From contig NZ_VRMG01000015.1 in the NCBI RefSeq assembly GCF_008040105.1, forward strand, positions 1 through 64,000: a stretch of 64,000 nt of DNA, read 5' to 3'. This document shows positions 26,430 through 34,544 of this stretch, in pieces. The notes beneath the pieces were generated by a model, which did not search any database, was not told where the DNA came from, and was given only the letters and a program-made list of their open reading frames with translations. This DNA is from Lacisediminihabitans profunda. Its GTDB lineage: Bacteria > Actinomycetota > Actinomycetes > Actinomycetales > Microbacteriaceae. How positions within the stretch are numbered: position 1 is the first letter of the stretch; each line of letters starts with the position of its first letter. Made by a program: the position numbers and the translations under genes.

Positions 26430-26783
26430 TTCCTTCCGCTTCTCCAACTCATCGATTCGCATGGCCTGCAGAGCCGCCGTTTCGGCGAGGGAACGGATCT
26501 TCGCCTCGAGGTTGGTGAGTTCGGCACTGTGCTGGATGCAGACGAGAAAGAGCACCGCAACGCTCACGAAGAAGACGAGATTGAGGGGAACGGTCACGCC
26601 GAGGAGCGACGCCGCCCAGCCCAGCACGTTGGGGAATACCCCGACCACAAGCGCCAGGGTGCCGGCGATGAGCCACCAGATAGCGTGGCGCTCACGCAGT
26701 CTGCGCCGTCGCAACATCTCGATCACCACCCCCAGCGTCACAAGCGCGGTGAGAACCCCGAGGACGTAGCTCGCTGCGGTCAT
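26391..26783 (-). CDS. DUF2304 small membrane protein
   Basis: A 130-residue protein with three hydrophobic helices followed by a charged, coiled-coil-like tail (E-L-T-N-L-E-A-K-I-R-S-L-A-E). The pattern with R-R-x-L-R-E-R-H-A-I-W-W-L between helices one and two fits DUF2304. These proteins usually accompany a DPM1-like glycosyltransferase, and here that gene ends at the base where this one begins. A role as membrane partner or regulator of polyprenyl-phosphate sugar synthesis is inference. Confidence 0.85.
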   Translation of the reverse strand: MTAASYVLGVLTALVTLGVVIEMLRRRRLRERHAIWWLIAGTLALVVGVFPNVLGWAASLLGVTVPLNLVFFVSVAVLFLVCIQHSAELTNLEAKIRSLAETAALQAMRIDELEKRKESRGVADGSTAAR

Positions 26784-27520
26784 CAGGGGGAAACCTCTAC
26801 TCCGTGAAGTCGCGCCGGAGGTCGTATGAGGGCGAACAGCAGGGCGAGAATGGCGCGACCGAGGTAGCCGGCCGCCTTCAATGGATGGTGCGACGGACGT
26901 CCGCCGGCACGCACTCGCATCGCCACCGGCACTTGCGCGATGACGCAGCGTGCCCGGACCGCGATCACGAGGGACTCGACGGTGTCACCGAGGTACTCCG
27001 CCGGGTAGTGCTCTGCGAAGAGTCGGACGGCTCTTGGCCCGCTCATCCGAAAACCCGAGGTGGTGTCGGTGAGCTTGGTGCCGGCCGTATGGCTGAGGAA
27101 CTGGGAAAGCAGCACCATGGCCAGACGACGCGGGCCGCGCACGACGTAGTCGCCCTTGCCCGCGAAGCGCGCGCCGACGACAAGGTCGGCCGATTCGAGC
27201 CGCTCGAGAAGCGCGTGCACCCCAGCGGGGTCGTGTTGGCCATCGGCATCCACCTGAACGACGTTGTCGAAGCCCTGCTCCATCGCGTAGCGGAAGCCGA
27301 CCCTCATCGCGCCGCCGACTCCGAGGTTGAACGGCAGGCGCGCCACCAGCGCTCCGGCGGCCAGGGCCTCGGCGGCCGTGTCGTCGATGGATCCGTCGTC
27401 GACGACGAGGCACGTAATGCCTGGCAACTTCTCGAAGACTTCCAGAACTACTTGCCGCACGGACGATTCCTCGTTGAAGGCCGGCATCACCACAAGCGTT
27501 CGTTCCAACGTGGCGACCAT
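26783..27520 (-). CDS. DPM1-like family 2 glycosyltransferase
   Basis: A 245-residue soluble GT-A enzyme resembling dolichyl-phosphate mannose synthase. It opens V-V-M-P-A-F-N-E-E-S, has V-D-D-G-S-I-D-D-T near residue 41 and the metal-binding Q-V-D-A-D-G-Q-H at about 91-98. It probably moves a sugar from a nucleotide donor to polyprenyl phosphate for later use by GT-C enzymes outside the membrane. The ATG at 27520 is chosen because it immediately precedes the conserved N-terminal strand. It forms a unit with DUF2304. Confidence 0.87.
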   Translation of the reverse strand: MVATLERTLVVMPAFNEESSVRQVVLEVFEKLPGITCLVVDDGSIDDTAAEALAAGALVARLPFNLGVGGAMRVGFRYAMEQGFDNVVQVDADGQHDPAGVHALLERLESADLVVGARFAGKGDYVVRGPRRLAMVLLSQFLSHTAGTKLTDTTSGFRMSGPRAVRLFAEHYPAEYLGDTVESLVIAVRARCVIAQVPVAMRVRAGGRPSHHPLKAAGYLGRAILALLFALIRPPARLHGVEVSP

Positions 27521-27549
27521 AGGGGAATAGTACCCAATGGGACTCTGGA

Positions 27550-28503
27550 CTATTTCGTGCGCAGGTGATCGATGTTGTGAAGGTACCAGTCGTAGGTTCT
27601 CGCGATGCCGTCCGGGAACCCCACGGCGGCCTGCCATCCGAGAGCGGTCAGGCGGCTGACGTCGAGCAGTTTCCGGGGAGTCCCGTCCGGTTGGGATGTG
27701 TCCTGCACCAGCTCGCCCTCGAAGCCGACGGTCTCGGCGAGAAGCACAGCAAGGTCGTGAATCGACAGGTCGTCGCCGACCCCGACATTGATCGTCTGGC
27801 CGTCGTCGTAGTGCTCGAGCAGGAAGAGGCACGCTCGGGCGAGGTCGTCAACGTAGAGGAACTCACGGCGTGGGGTGCCGGACCCCCAGATCACGACTTC
27901 GGAGGCGCCCTGCAGCTTCGCCTCGTGGATGCGGCGCATGAGCGCGGGAAGCACGTGCGAGTTTTGGGGATGAAAGTTGTCACCCGGGCCATACAGGTTG
28001 GTCGGCATCGCCGAAATCCAGCGCCGGCCGTACTGTTTGCGATACGCCTGCACCTGCATTATTCCCGCGATCTTTGCGATCGCGTACGCCTCATTGGTGG
28101 GTTCGAGCACGCCGGTCAGAAGTGACGACTCCTTGATCGGCTGCGGCGCGTACTTGGGATAGATGCATGAGGAGCCGAGGAACAGCAGGCGATCGACGTC
28201 GATTGCGTTCGCGGCGTCCATCAGGTTCGTCTGAATCTGGAGGTTGTCGGTGAGGAAGTCGGCCGGGAACGTGTCGTTCGCGTGGATGCCTCCCACGCGG
28301 GCGGCGGCATCGATGACGACGTCGGGATTCGTGTCACGGATGTAGGAGAACACGCGGCCGCGATCGCGCAGGTCGAGTTCAGACGACGAAGCGCCGATCA
28401 GGTCCGTGAACCCCTCGGCGGTGAAGTGTCTCCAGATGGCCGAACCGACCAAGCCGTTGTGGCCGGCTATGTAGATTCGGGCGGATCTGTCCAGCGATTC
28501 CAA
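27550..28503 (-). CDS. fcl: GDP-L-fucose synthase
   Basis: An extended SDR of about 317 residues with A-G-H-N-G-L-V-G-S-A-I near the N-terminus, S-S-C-I-Y-P-K in the active site, and Y-A-I-A-K as the Y-x3-K pair. These and the P-T-N-L-Y-G-P-G-D-N-F-H motif identify GDP-4-keto-6-deoxymannose 3,5-epimerase/reductase. It would finish the pathway begun by gmd, 1 kb away on the other strand. I prefer a TTG start at 28503 (GAGG 9 bases upstream), because a GTG at 28527 lies upstream of the probable -10 box; the latter remains possible. Confidence 0.93.
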   Translation of the reverse strand: MESLDRSARIYIAGHNGLVGSAIWRHFTAEGFTDLIGASSSELDLRDRGRVFSYIRDTNPDVVIDAAARVGGIHANDTFPADFLTDNLQIQTNLMDAANAIDVDRLLFLGSSCIYPKYAPQPIKESSLLTGVLEPTNEAYAIAKIAGIMQVQAYRKQYGRRWISAMPTNLYGPGDNFHPQNSHVLPALMRRIHEAKLQGASEVVIWGSGTPRREFLYVDDLARACLFLLEHYDDGQTINVGVGDDLSIHDLAVLLAETVGFEGELVQDTSQPDGTPRKLLDVSRLTALGWQAAVGFPDGIARTYDWYLHNIDHLRTK

Positions 28504-28516
28504 AATTTGCAACCTC

Positions 28517-28524
28517 GTTATACT
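28517..28524. promoter_or_regulatory. Symmetric -10 element between fcl and a GT2 gene
   Basis: GTTATACT reads as TATACT on the plus strand and TATAAC on the minus strand, so one element could serve as -10 box for both divergent genes. No good -35 sequences were seen on either side. It lies downstream of the alternative GTG start of fcl. Confidence 0.4.
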
Positions 28525-28629
28525 CACTAAGCGCGTCGCGCCTTTGCAGAACGCTTGCGGTTCACTGCCGATTCCTGGCTGCCAGCCGTACGACTCATCC
28601 GTTGAGTAGCTATTCAGAAAGCAAGAGGG

Positions 28630-29439
28630 ATGTCACACCCCGAGATACTCGTAGTTCTCCCCACTTTAGGCGATCGGCTCGAGACTCTGAGGCAGGCACT
28701 CGACTCAGTCAACGAGCAGCGTGCGGAGGTTTCCGTCACCCTGGTCGTGGTCGCGCCGCCGTCGGCGGTGGCCGCGCGGGAACTCGCGGCATCGCTGGGA
28801 GCGGTGGTCGTGGACGACCCGAAGGCGGGGATCTCGGCGGCGATCAACTGCGGGCTGTCCGTCAGGACCACCGAGAAGTACTACGCGTGGGTTGGCGATG
28901 ACGACCTGCTGCGCCCGCACGGGCTCGCCACGCTCAGCGCCGAGCTCGACGCGGTCGAGGAGGCGGTGCTCGCGTTCGGAGGATGCGACTACATCGACAC
29001 AGAAGGCAGGACCATCGCGGTGAGCAATGCCGGCCGACTCGCGACCTTCCTGCTCCCGTGGGGACCCGACCTCATCCCTCACCCGGGAACGGTCGTACGG
29101 CTCGATGCCCTCGAGGCCATCGGCGGGTTCGACCCCGCCCTCAAGTTCGCGATGGACCTCGATGCCTTCCTCAAGCTTCGCAAGCACGGCAGGTTCGTCT
29201 GGACCCGAGCTTCGGTGTCCGCGTTCCGCTGGCACCCCGATTCGCTCACGGTGGCCAACCGTCTCGACTCGAGCAGGGAGGCGGAGTCCGTGAAGAGACG
29301 GCACCTGCCGTCGGGTCTTCGGCCGATCAGCGGTGCGTGGCACTACCCCATCCGGTGGGCGTCGTCGATCGCAGCGGGTCGCGTCAACGCACGGGCGCGG
29401 TCTATCGAGGCTCGGGCGCTCGCGGCACAGGCCGACTGA
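28630..29439 (+). CDS. Glycosyltransferase family 2
   Basis: A 269-residue GT-A enzyme. It begins I-L-V-V-L-P-T-L-G-D-R, has the D-D-P-K-A-G-I-S-A-A-I-N substrate loop near residue 62 and the W-V-G-D-D-D-L-L metal-binding motif at about 93-100. The later D-L-D-A-F-L-K-L block resembles the acceptor region of family 2 enzymes of capsule loci. AGAGGG directly precedes the ATG. It lies just before the GDP-sugar genes, so a GDP-fucose or GDP-mannose donor is possible, though GT2 enzymes more often use UDP or dTDP sugars. Confidence 0.82.
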   Translation: MSHPEILVVLPTLGDRLETLRQALDSVNEQRAEVSVTLVVVAPPSAVAARELAASLGAVVVDDPKAGISAAINCGLSVRTTEKYYAWVGDDDLLRPHGLATLSAELDAVEEAVLAFGGCDYIDTEGRTIAVSNAGRLATFLLPWGPDLIPHPGTVVRLDALEAIGGFDPALKFAMDLDAFLKLRKHGRFVWTRASVSAFRWHPDSLTVANRLDSSREAESVKRRHLPSGLRPISGAWHYPIRWASSIAAGRVNARARSIEARALAAQAD

Positions 29440-29518
29440 GATCCCCTGCGCTAGGCTGACACCGTTTTACCGCACTACCTCGAGACGTCGCGTAGATCTG
29501 TGCCCTGGGAGCAATTGA

Positions 29519-30547
29519 ATGACTGAGACCACGCCCAGGAAAGCAATCATCACCGGCATCACCGGTCAGGACGGCAGCTACCTGGCCGAACTTCTGCTCG
29601 GCAAGGGCTACGAGGTTCACGGTCTCATCCGCAGGTCGTCGACCTTCAACACCGACCGGATCGACCACATCTACCAGGATCCGCACGTCCCGCACCCCCG
29701 GCTGTTTCTTCACTACTCCGACCTCACCGACGGCTCCCGGCTCGTCACCCTGCTGAACGAGATCCAGCCGCACGAGGTCTACAACCTCGCCGCCCAATCG
29801 CACGTTCGAGTCAGTTTCGACGAGCCGGAGTACACGGGAGACGTGACGGGCCTCGGCACCATCCGTCTCCTCGAGGCCATCAGGGCGCTCGGGCTCGACA
29901 CCCGCTTCTACCAGGCGAGCAGTTCCGAGATGTTCGGCGCCACGCCGCCACCGCAAGACGAGAACACCCCCTTCTACCCGCGCTCCCCCTACGGCGTCGC
30001 GAAGCTCTATTCCTACTGGATCACGCGCAACTATCGCGAGGCGTACGGCATCTTCGCCTCCAACGGCGTGCTCTTCAACCACGAGTCCCCGCGGCGCGGC
30101 GACACCTTCGTCACCCGCAAGATCACTCGTGCCGTCGCGCGCATCGCCGCCGGCCAGCAGACGGAACTCTTCATGGGAAACCTCGATTCGGTGCGCGACT
30201 GGGGATACGCCCCCGAATACGTCGAGGCCATGTGGCTGATGTTGCAGCATGACACCCCCGGGGACTTCGTCGTCGCCACCAACACCGCCTTCACGGTGAA
30301 GGACTTCCTGCAGCTGTCGTTCGAGCACGCCGGTCTCGAGTGGGAGAAGTACGTGAGATTCGACGAACGGTACCTGCGCCCCACGGAGGTCGACTCGCTC
30401 ATCGGCGATGCGAGCAAGGCAAGAGACGTCCTCGGCTGGACCCCGACCATCCTCACTCCACGCCTCGCCCAGATCATGGTCGATGCCGACATCAAGGCCC
30501 TCGAGCTGGGCGGCATCCGGTACGTGGACAGTGTGCAGACGCAGTAA
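29519..30547 (+). CDS. gmd: GDP-mannose 4,6-dehydratase
   Basis: A 342-residue extended SDR with [14 protein letters not shown] at about residues 13-26, S-H-V-R-V-S-F near 95, S-S-S-E-M-F-G as active-site strand and the Gmd hallmark [12 protein letters not shown]. It converts GDP-mannose to GDP-4-keto-6-deoxymannose, the precursor of GDP-fucose, GDP-rhamnose and others. Length is normal for bacterial Gmd. It starts a three-gene unit with a GT4 and a Gmd paralogue. Confidence 0.96.
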   Translation: MTETTPRKAIITGITGQDGSYLAELLLGKGYEVHGLIRRSSTFNTDRIDHIYQDPHVPHPRLFLHYSDLTDGSRLVTLLNEIQPHEVYNLAAQSHVRVSFDEPEYTGDVTGLGTIRLLEAIRALGLDTRFYQASSSEMFGATPPPQDENTPFYPRSPYGVAKLYSYWITRNYREAYGIFASNGVLFNHESPRRGDTFVTRKITRAVARIAAGQQTELFMGNLDSVRDWGYAPEYVEAMWLMLQHDTPGDFVVATNTAFTVKDFLQLSFEHAGLEWEKYVRFDERYLRPTEVDSLIGDASKARDVLGWTPTILTPRLAQIMVDADIKALELGGIRYVDSVQTQ

Positions 30548-30559
30548 GCCGGCGCGACG

Positions 30560-31627
30560 ATGCTAGAGGTTGCCCTCTCGATGTTGACGCTAGTGCCCGG
30601 GGGAATGGGTGGCAGCGAGACCTACGCTCGCGAGCTGACTCGCCAGCTGGCGGGCGTCGAAGACGTCTCTGCCACCGCGTACGTCGGCATCACGGGGCGC
30701 GGATTCAGCGAGGGAATTCCCGAGCGAGCGTTTTCCTTTGTGCGGGGTGGGCCATCGACCGCACAACGGCTCAGCGCCATTGCGAGCGCGACGGTCTTCG
30801 CCGGTTCCATCAGGCACGCGATGCGGTCGGCCGACGTGGTGCACTTCCCGTTGACGGTTTCCGTGCCGCGCCCCGCCCGCGGAACGGCCGTCGTTCAGAC
30901 GCTGCTCGACGTGCAGCACCTCGACTTGCCGCACCTCTTCTCCCGTCCCGAGCTCGCCTACCGCCGACGGTTCTACGAGGGCGGCGCGAAGTCGGCAGAC
31001 GCCGTGATCACGATCAGCGAGTTCGCGAAGCGACGAATGGTGGAACTGCTCGGCCTCGATCCGGAGAAGATTCACGTCGCCCACCTTGGAGTGGACGCGG
31101 AGCAGTTCGCCCCGAACTCCGGCGCCCGCGACGACTTCGTGCTGTACCCGGCGCGCGGCTGGCAGCACAAGAACCACGCCCGCCTCATCGAGGCGATGAC
31201 CATCGTGCGTCTGACCAGCCCGGAGACCCGACTCGTGCTCACCGGGGGCGCTCTCGATAGTCTCGGGGAATTGCCGGACTGGGTGGACCGCCGCGGTCTT
31301 GTCAGCTCGCAAGAGCTCAGGGAGTTGTACCGCTCGGCCTCCGTCCTGGCCTTCCCCAGCCTCTACGAGGGATTCGGCCTCCCCCCGCTGGAGGCGATGG
31401 CGTCGGGGTGCCCGGTCGCAGCCTCGAACGCCGGATCGATCCCCGAGGTCTGTGGAGACGCCGCCGTGCTCTTCGACCCGACCGAAATCGGCGCGATCGC
31501 CGCAGGCATCTCCGACGCGATGCGCCGCGGTCCCGAGCTTGCCGCGGCCGGCCTCCGCCAGGTGCGAAAGTTCACCTGGGAAGGGTGCCGCGATGTGCAC
31601 CTCGGCGTCTACCGGGGGGTGTCGTGA
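30560..31627 (+). CDS. Glycosyltransferase family 4
   Basis: A 355-residue GT-B enzyme. The N-terminus G-G-M-G-G-S-E-T-Y and the donor motif E270-G-F-G-L-P-P-L-E278 are clear. H-L-G-V-D and Y-P-A-R-G-W-Q-H-K-N-H mark the linker to the C-terminal domain. This subclass contains many mannosyltransferases that use GDP-mannose. It lies between gmd and a gmd-like gene and overlaps the latter by 4 bases (GTGA), which supports a GDP-sugar donor. The acceptor is unknown. Confidence 0.87.
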   Translation: MLEVALSMLTLVPGGMGGSETYARELTRQLAGVEDVSATAYVGITGRGFSEGIPERAFSFVRGGPSTAQRLSAIASATVFAGSIRHAMRSADVVHFPLTVSVPRPARGTAVVQTLLDVQHLDLPHLFSRPELAYRRRFYEGGAKSADAVITISEFAKRRMVELLGLDPEKIHVAHLGVDAEQFAPNSGARDDFVLYPARGWQHKNHARLIEAMTIVRLTSPETRLVLTGGALDSLGELPDWVDRRGLVSSQELRELYRSASVLAFPSLYEGFGLPPLEAMASGCPVAASNAGSIPEVCGDAAVLFDPTEIGAIAAGISDAMRRGPELAAAGLRQVRKFTWEGCRDVHLGVYRGVS

Positions 31628-32595
31628 CGACAGGCGAACGATCACTCATCACCGGGGCGAACGGCCAGGATGGCATGTACCTCGTGGACAGGCTTCTCGA
31701 GGCGGGCGACGAGGTGCACGGCATGTGCCACTCCGAGCACGGCGCGACACTGCTGCGCGCCCGCCATCCGCGGGCCGTTGCGCACGTCGCCGACCTCGGC
31801 GATTCGCCGGCCATCCGCGCCCTCGTGGACGAGGTCGAACCGACCAGGCTCTTCAATCTCGCCGGCAACACCTCCGTCGCGCGGTCCTGGGAATTCCCGG
31901 CGGAGGCCGCGGACATCCTGGGCGTTGGGCCTATCAGACTGCTCGAGGCCTCGTGGAAGCTTTCCCAGCGCACGAATAGGCCGGTGCGAATGCTGCAGGC
32001 TTCGAGCGCGGAGATCTTCGGAGACACCACCGAGGCGCCACAGACTGAAGAGACGGTGCGGCTGCCGGTGACGCCATACGGTGCCGCCAAGGAATTCGCG
32101 CACGAGATGGCTGGTGTCTACCGCAAGCGCGGCATGTACGTGAGCACAGCCATCCTGTACAACCACGAGTCGCCTCGCCGCCCCGAAACCTTCGTTGCCC
32201 GCAAGATCGCGGTCGCGGTCGCGCGGATCGCTGCCGGCCTGCAGGAGACGATCACGCTGGGGAACATCGAGGTCCATCGAGACTGGGGCTACGCGCCGGA
32301 CTATGTGGACGCCATGATCCGCATCATCTCCCATCCGATGAGCGGCGACTTCATCGTCGCGACCGGTGTCTCGCACACGGTCAGGGAGTTCGTGGCCGAG
32401 GCCTTCGATGTCGCGGGCGTGAGCCATTGGGAGGACAGGGTGATCATCGACCCGGCCCTCTATCGTCCGGCCGACCCGCAGACTCTCGTCGGCGATCCGT
32501 CTCGCCTGCGCTCTCTCGGCTGGGAGCCGAGCGTGTCCTTCCGCCAGCTCGTGCGCATCATGGTCACGTCGGAGCTCGACCGCCTGCGGGGGTGA
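31624..32595 (+). CDS. GDP-mannose 4,6-dehydratase paralogue
   Basis: A 323-residue SDR starting at a GTG within the preceding stop. It keeps the Gmd signatures T-G-A-N-G-Q-D-G-M-Y-L, Q-A-S-S-A-E-I-F-G, Y-G-A-A-K and N-H-E-S-P-R-R-P-E-T-F-V-A-R-K. It lacks the usual S-H-V-x-V-S-F segment, having G-N-T-S-V-A-R-S-W instead. It may act on a different nucleotide sugar or complement the first Gmd; a reductase (Rmd) activity is another possibility. Divergence from the neighbour is too large for a recent duplication. Confidence 0.82.
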   Translation: MTTGERSLITGANGQDGMYLVDRLLEAGDEVHGMCHSEHGATLLRARHPRAVAHVADLGDSPAIRALVDEVEPTRLFNLAGNTSVARSWEFPAEAADILGVGPIRLLEASWKLSQRTNRPVRMLQASSAEIFGDTTEAPQTEETVRLPVTPYGAAKEFAHEMAGVYRKRGMYVSTAILYNHESPRRPETFVARKIAVAVARIAAGLQETITLGNIEVHRDWGYAPDYVDAMIRIISHPMSGDFIVATGVSHTVREFVAEAFDVAGVSHWEDRVIIDPALYRPADPQTLVGDPSRLRSLGWEPSVSFRQLVRIMVTSELDRLRG

Positions 32596-32619
32596 GCGTC
32601 AACGGCTCTGGCGCTGGCC

Positions 32620-33324
32620 TCAGTGAGCGGCGCGCTCGAGCCACCGTTCGATCAACGGTCGCACGCTCTCCCTCGTGCGCAGCCCCTCCAGACCCGAGCG
32701 GGTCAGATCGTTCGCCTCGTAGGCGAGCCTGAGCGCGGTCACCGTGTCGTCGTCGATTCCGAGTCGCGACATTCCGACCGCATTCACCCCGTGCAGCCGA
32801 GCCGGATTCCCGAACGACTTGGCGAACGGCGGCACGTCTCTCGTCACCACCGCGCCCATTCCCACCATCGCCCCCGCACCGATGAAGCGCGACTGGTGTA
32901 CGGCCGCGCCGAGGCCGAGATTCGCGTTGTCGCCAATCTCGACGTGGCCGGCCAGGAGCACGCTCGACGCGAGGGTGATCCGGTCGCCCAGCACGCAGTC
33001 GTGCGCGATGTAGACCTGATTCATGACGAAAAGGTCGTCGCCCAGTCGGGTCGTGCCCTTCCAGCCCTGATGAACCTGGGCGTACTCGCGGATCACATTG
33101 CGGTCGCCGATCACGATTCCATTGCCGGAACTCATCGCCAGCGAATCGGTCGGATGCTCCCACGAGCGCACCTCGGGCGGGGCGCCGATCACGGCGCCCG
33201 TGCCGATCCAGTTGCCGTTTCCGATCGAGACCGGACCGGTGATCACCGCGAGGGGACCGACGGTGTTTCCGGTGCCCATGGTCACGTCACCGGTGATGAT
33301 CGCCGATGGGTGAATCGAATTCAC
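32620..33324 (-). CDS. LpxA-like UDP-sugar acyltransferase
   Basis: A protein of about 234 residues built of left-handed beta-helix hexapeptide repeats, with the C-terminal helical extension of LpxA. Counted from the upstream GTG at 33339, the LpxA histidines are present: H113 in I-A-H-D, H132 in L-L-A-G-H-V (the catalytic position) and H148 in A-V-H-Q. The G-N-P-A-R-L-H-G-V-N motif is also typical. I favour the GTG at 33324, preceded by AAGGGA. LpxA normally starts lipid A synthesis, absent from actinobacteria. The neighbouring aminotransferase and oxidoreductase suggest it acylates a 3-amino sugar. TTGAGC-16-TATAAC on the minus strand is a good promoter. Confidence 0.85.
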   Translation of the reverse strand: MNSIHPSAIITGDVTMGTGNTVGPLAVITGPVSIGNGNWIGTGAVIGAPPEVRSWEHPTDSLAMSSGNGIVIGDRNVIREYAQVHQGWKGTTRLGDDLFVMNQVYIAHDCVLGDRITLASSVLLAGHVEIGDNANLGLGAAVHQSRFIGAGAMVGMGAVVTRDVPPFAKSFGNPARLHGVNAVGMSRLGIDDDTVTALRLAYEANDLTRSGLEGLRTRESVRPLIERWLERAAH

Positions 33325-33382
33325 GTCTGATCCCTTCACCGCGCAGGGGCCCCGAAGCAGAGGCAGCTCGCAGAACGTCTAC

Positions 33383-33390
33383 GTTATAGT
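33383..33390. promoter_or_regulatory. Symmetric divergent -10 element
   Basis: GTTATAGT gives TATAGT on the plus strand (for the aminotransferase at 33438) and TATAAC on the minus strand (for the LpxA-like gene). The minus side has a -35-like TTGAGC 16 bases away (33405-33410). One element driving both would co-express the two halves of the proposed pathway. Confidence 0.5.
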
Positions 33391-33437
33391 TGCATGTTTG
33401 CTCGGCTCAAATTTCGCAATCAGCTCCGTGAGGTCCG

Positions 33438-34544
33438 ATGATCCCCATTACATCCGTTCGATTTGGACAAGAAGAAGAAGATCTCGTACTCGGAGTTCTC
33501 AGGTCCGGCTCGATCGCTCAAGGACCGATGGTGAAGAGGTTCGAAGAGGAATTCGCGTCAATGTTTGGCCACAAGCATGCGATCGCGGTAAACAACGGAA
33601 CGACCGCCCTCGTCGCGGCGCTCGAGGTTCTCGATCTGCAGCCCGGCGACGAAGTGATCACGACCCCGTTCACCTTCGTTGCCACCCTCAACGCCATCCT
33701 CGAGGCCGGCGCCAGCGTCACCTTCGCGGACATCCGTGAAGACGACTTCAACCTCGATCCGGATTCGGTTGCCTCCCGAATCGGCGAGCACACGCGGGTG
33801 ATCATGCCCGTTCACCTCTATGGCCAAATGGCCGACATGGCTCCCCTCGAGAAGCTTGCAGCCGTGCACGATCTGCGAATCCTCGAGGACTCGGCGCAGT
33901 CCCACGGCGCCACCTACTCTGGTCGACCGGCCGGCAGCTATGGCATCGGAACGTTCTCCTTCTACGCGACCAAGAACATCACTACCGGCGAGGGAGGCAT
34001 GATCGTCACCGATGACGACGCCCTGGCCGACCGACTCCGGATCTTGCGAAACCAAGGCATGCGGGAACGTTATGTCTACGAGGTCGCCGGCCACAACTAC
34101 CGACTCACCGACCTGCAGGCCGCAATCGCGATTCCGCAACTGGCGCGGTACGAGAGCACCGTCGCCACCCGCCAGTCGACGGCCGATCGGCTCATCGCGG
34201 GCCTGGGCGACGTCCCCGGCCTCATCGTTCCCCGCCAACTCGATGGCCGGTCGCACGTGTGGCACCAGTTCACCATTCGTGTCACGGAGGATGCCCCGCT
34301 CGATCGCGACGAGTTCGTTGCCCGCCTTCATGAGGCAGGGGTCGGGGCAGGCGTCTACTACCCGAAGCTGCTCTTCGATTACGACGCCTACCGCGACCAT
34401 CCTCGGGTCGCGCAGTCCGAGGTTCCGGTCGCCCGGAAGCTCGCGGGCCAGGTCGTGTCGTTGCCCGTGCACAACGCCCTGAGCGAGGACGACATCTCCA
34501 CCATCATCTCCGTGGTCACCGACGTGATGTCTGGCCGATCATGA
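33438..34544 (+). CDS. DegT/DnrJ/EryC1/StrS sugar aminotransferase (GnnB/WbpE-like)
   Basis: A 368-residue PLP enzyme with N-N-G-T-T-A-L near residue 52, D151 in D-S-A-Q-S-H-G-A and the PLP Lys179 in F-Y-A-T-K-N. The A-T-K-N-I-T-T-G-E-G-G form is typical of 3-aminotransferases such as WbpE, GnnB and DegT relatives, in contrast to the PglE form in this window. It would aminate a 3-keto nucleotide sugar made by the oxidoreductase whose gene overlaps it by 4 bases. GAGG at 33430 provides its ribosome binding site. Confidence 0.87.
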   Translation: MIPITSVRFGQEEEDLVLGVLRSGSIAQGPMVKRFEEEFASMFGHKHAIAVNNGTTALVAALEVLDLQPGDEVITTPFTFVATLNAILEAGASVTFADIREDDFNLDPDSVASRIGEHTRVIMPVHLYGQMADMAPLEKLAAVHDLRILEDSAQSHGATYSGRPAGSYGIGTFSFYATKNITTGEGGMIVTDDDALADRLRILRNQGMRERYVYEVAGHNYRLTDLQAAIAIPQLARYESTVATRQSTADRLIAGLGDVPGLIVPRQLDGRSHVWHQFTIRVTEDAPLDRDEFVARLHEAGVGAGVYYPKLLFDYDAYRDHPRVAQSEVPVARKLAGQVVSLPVHNALSEDDISTIISVVTDVMSGRS

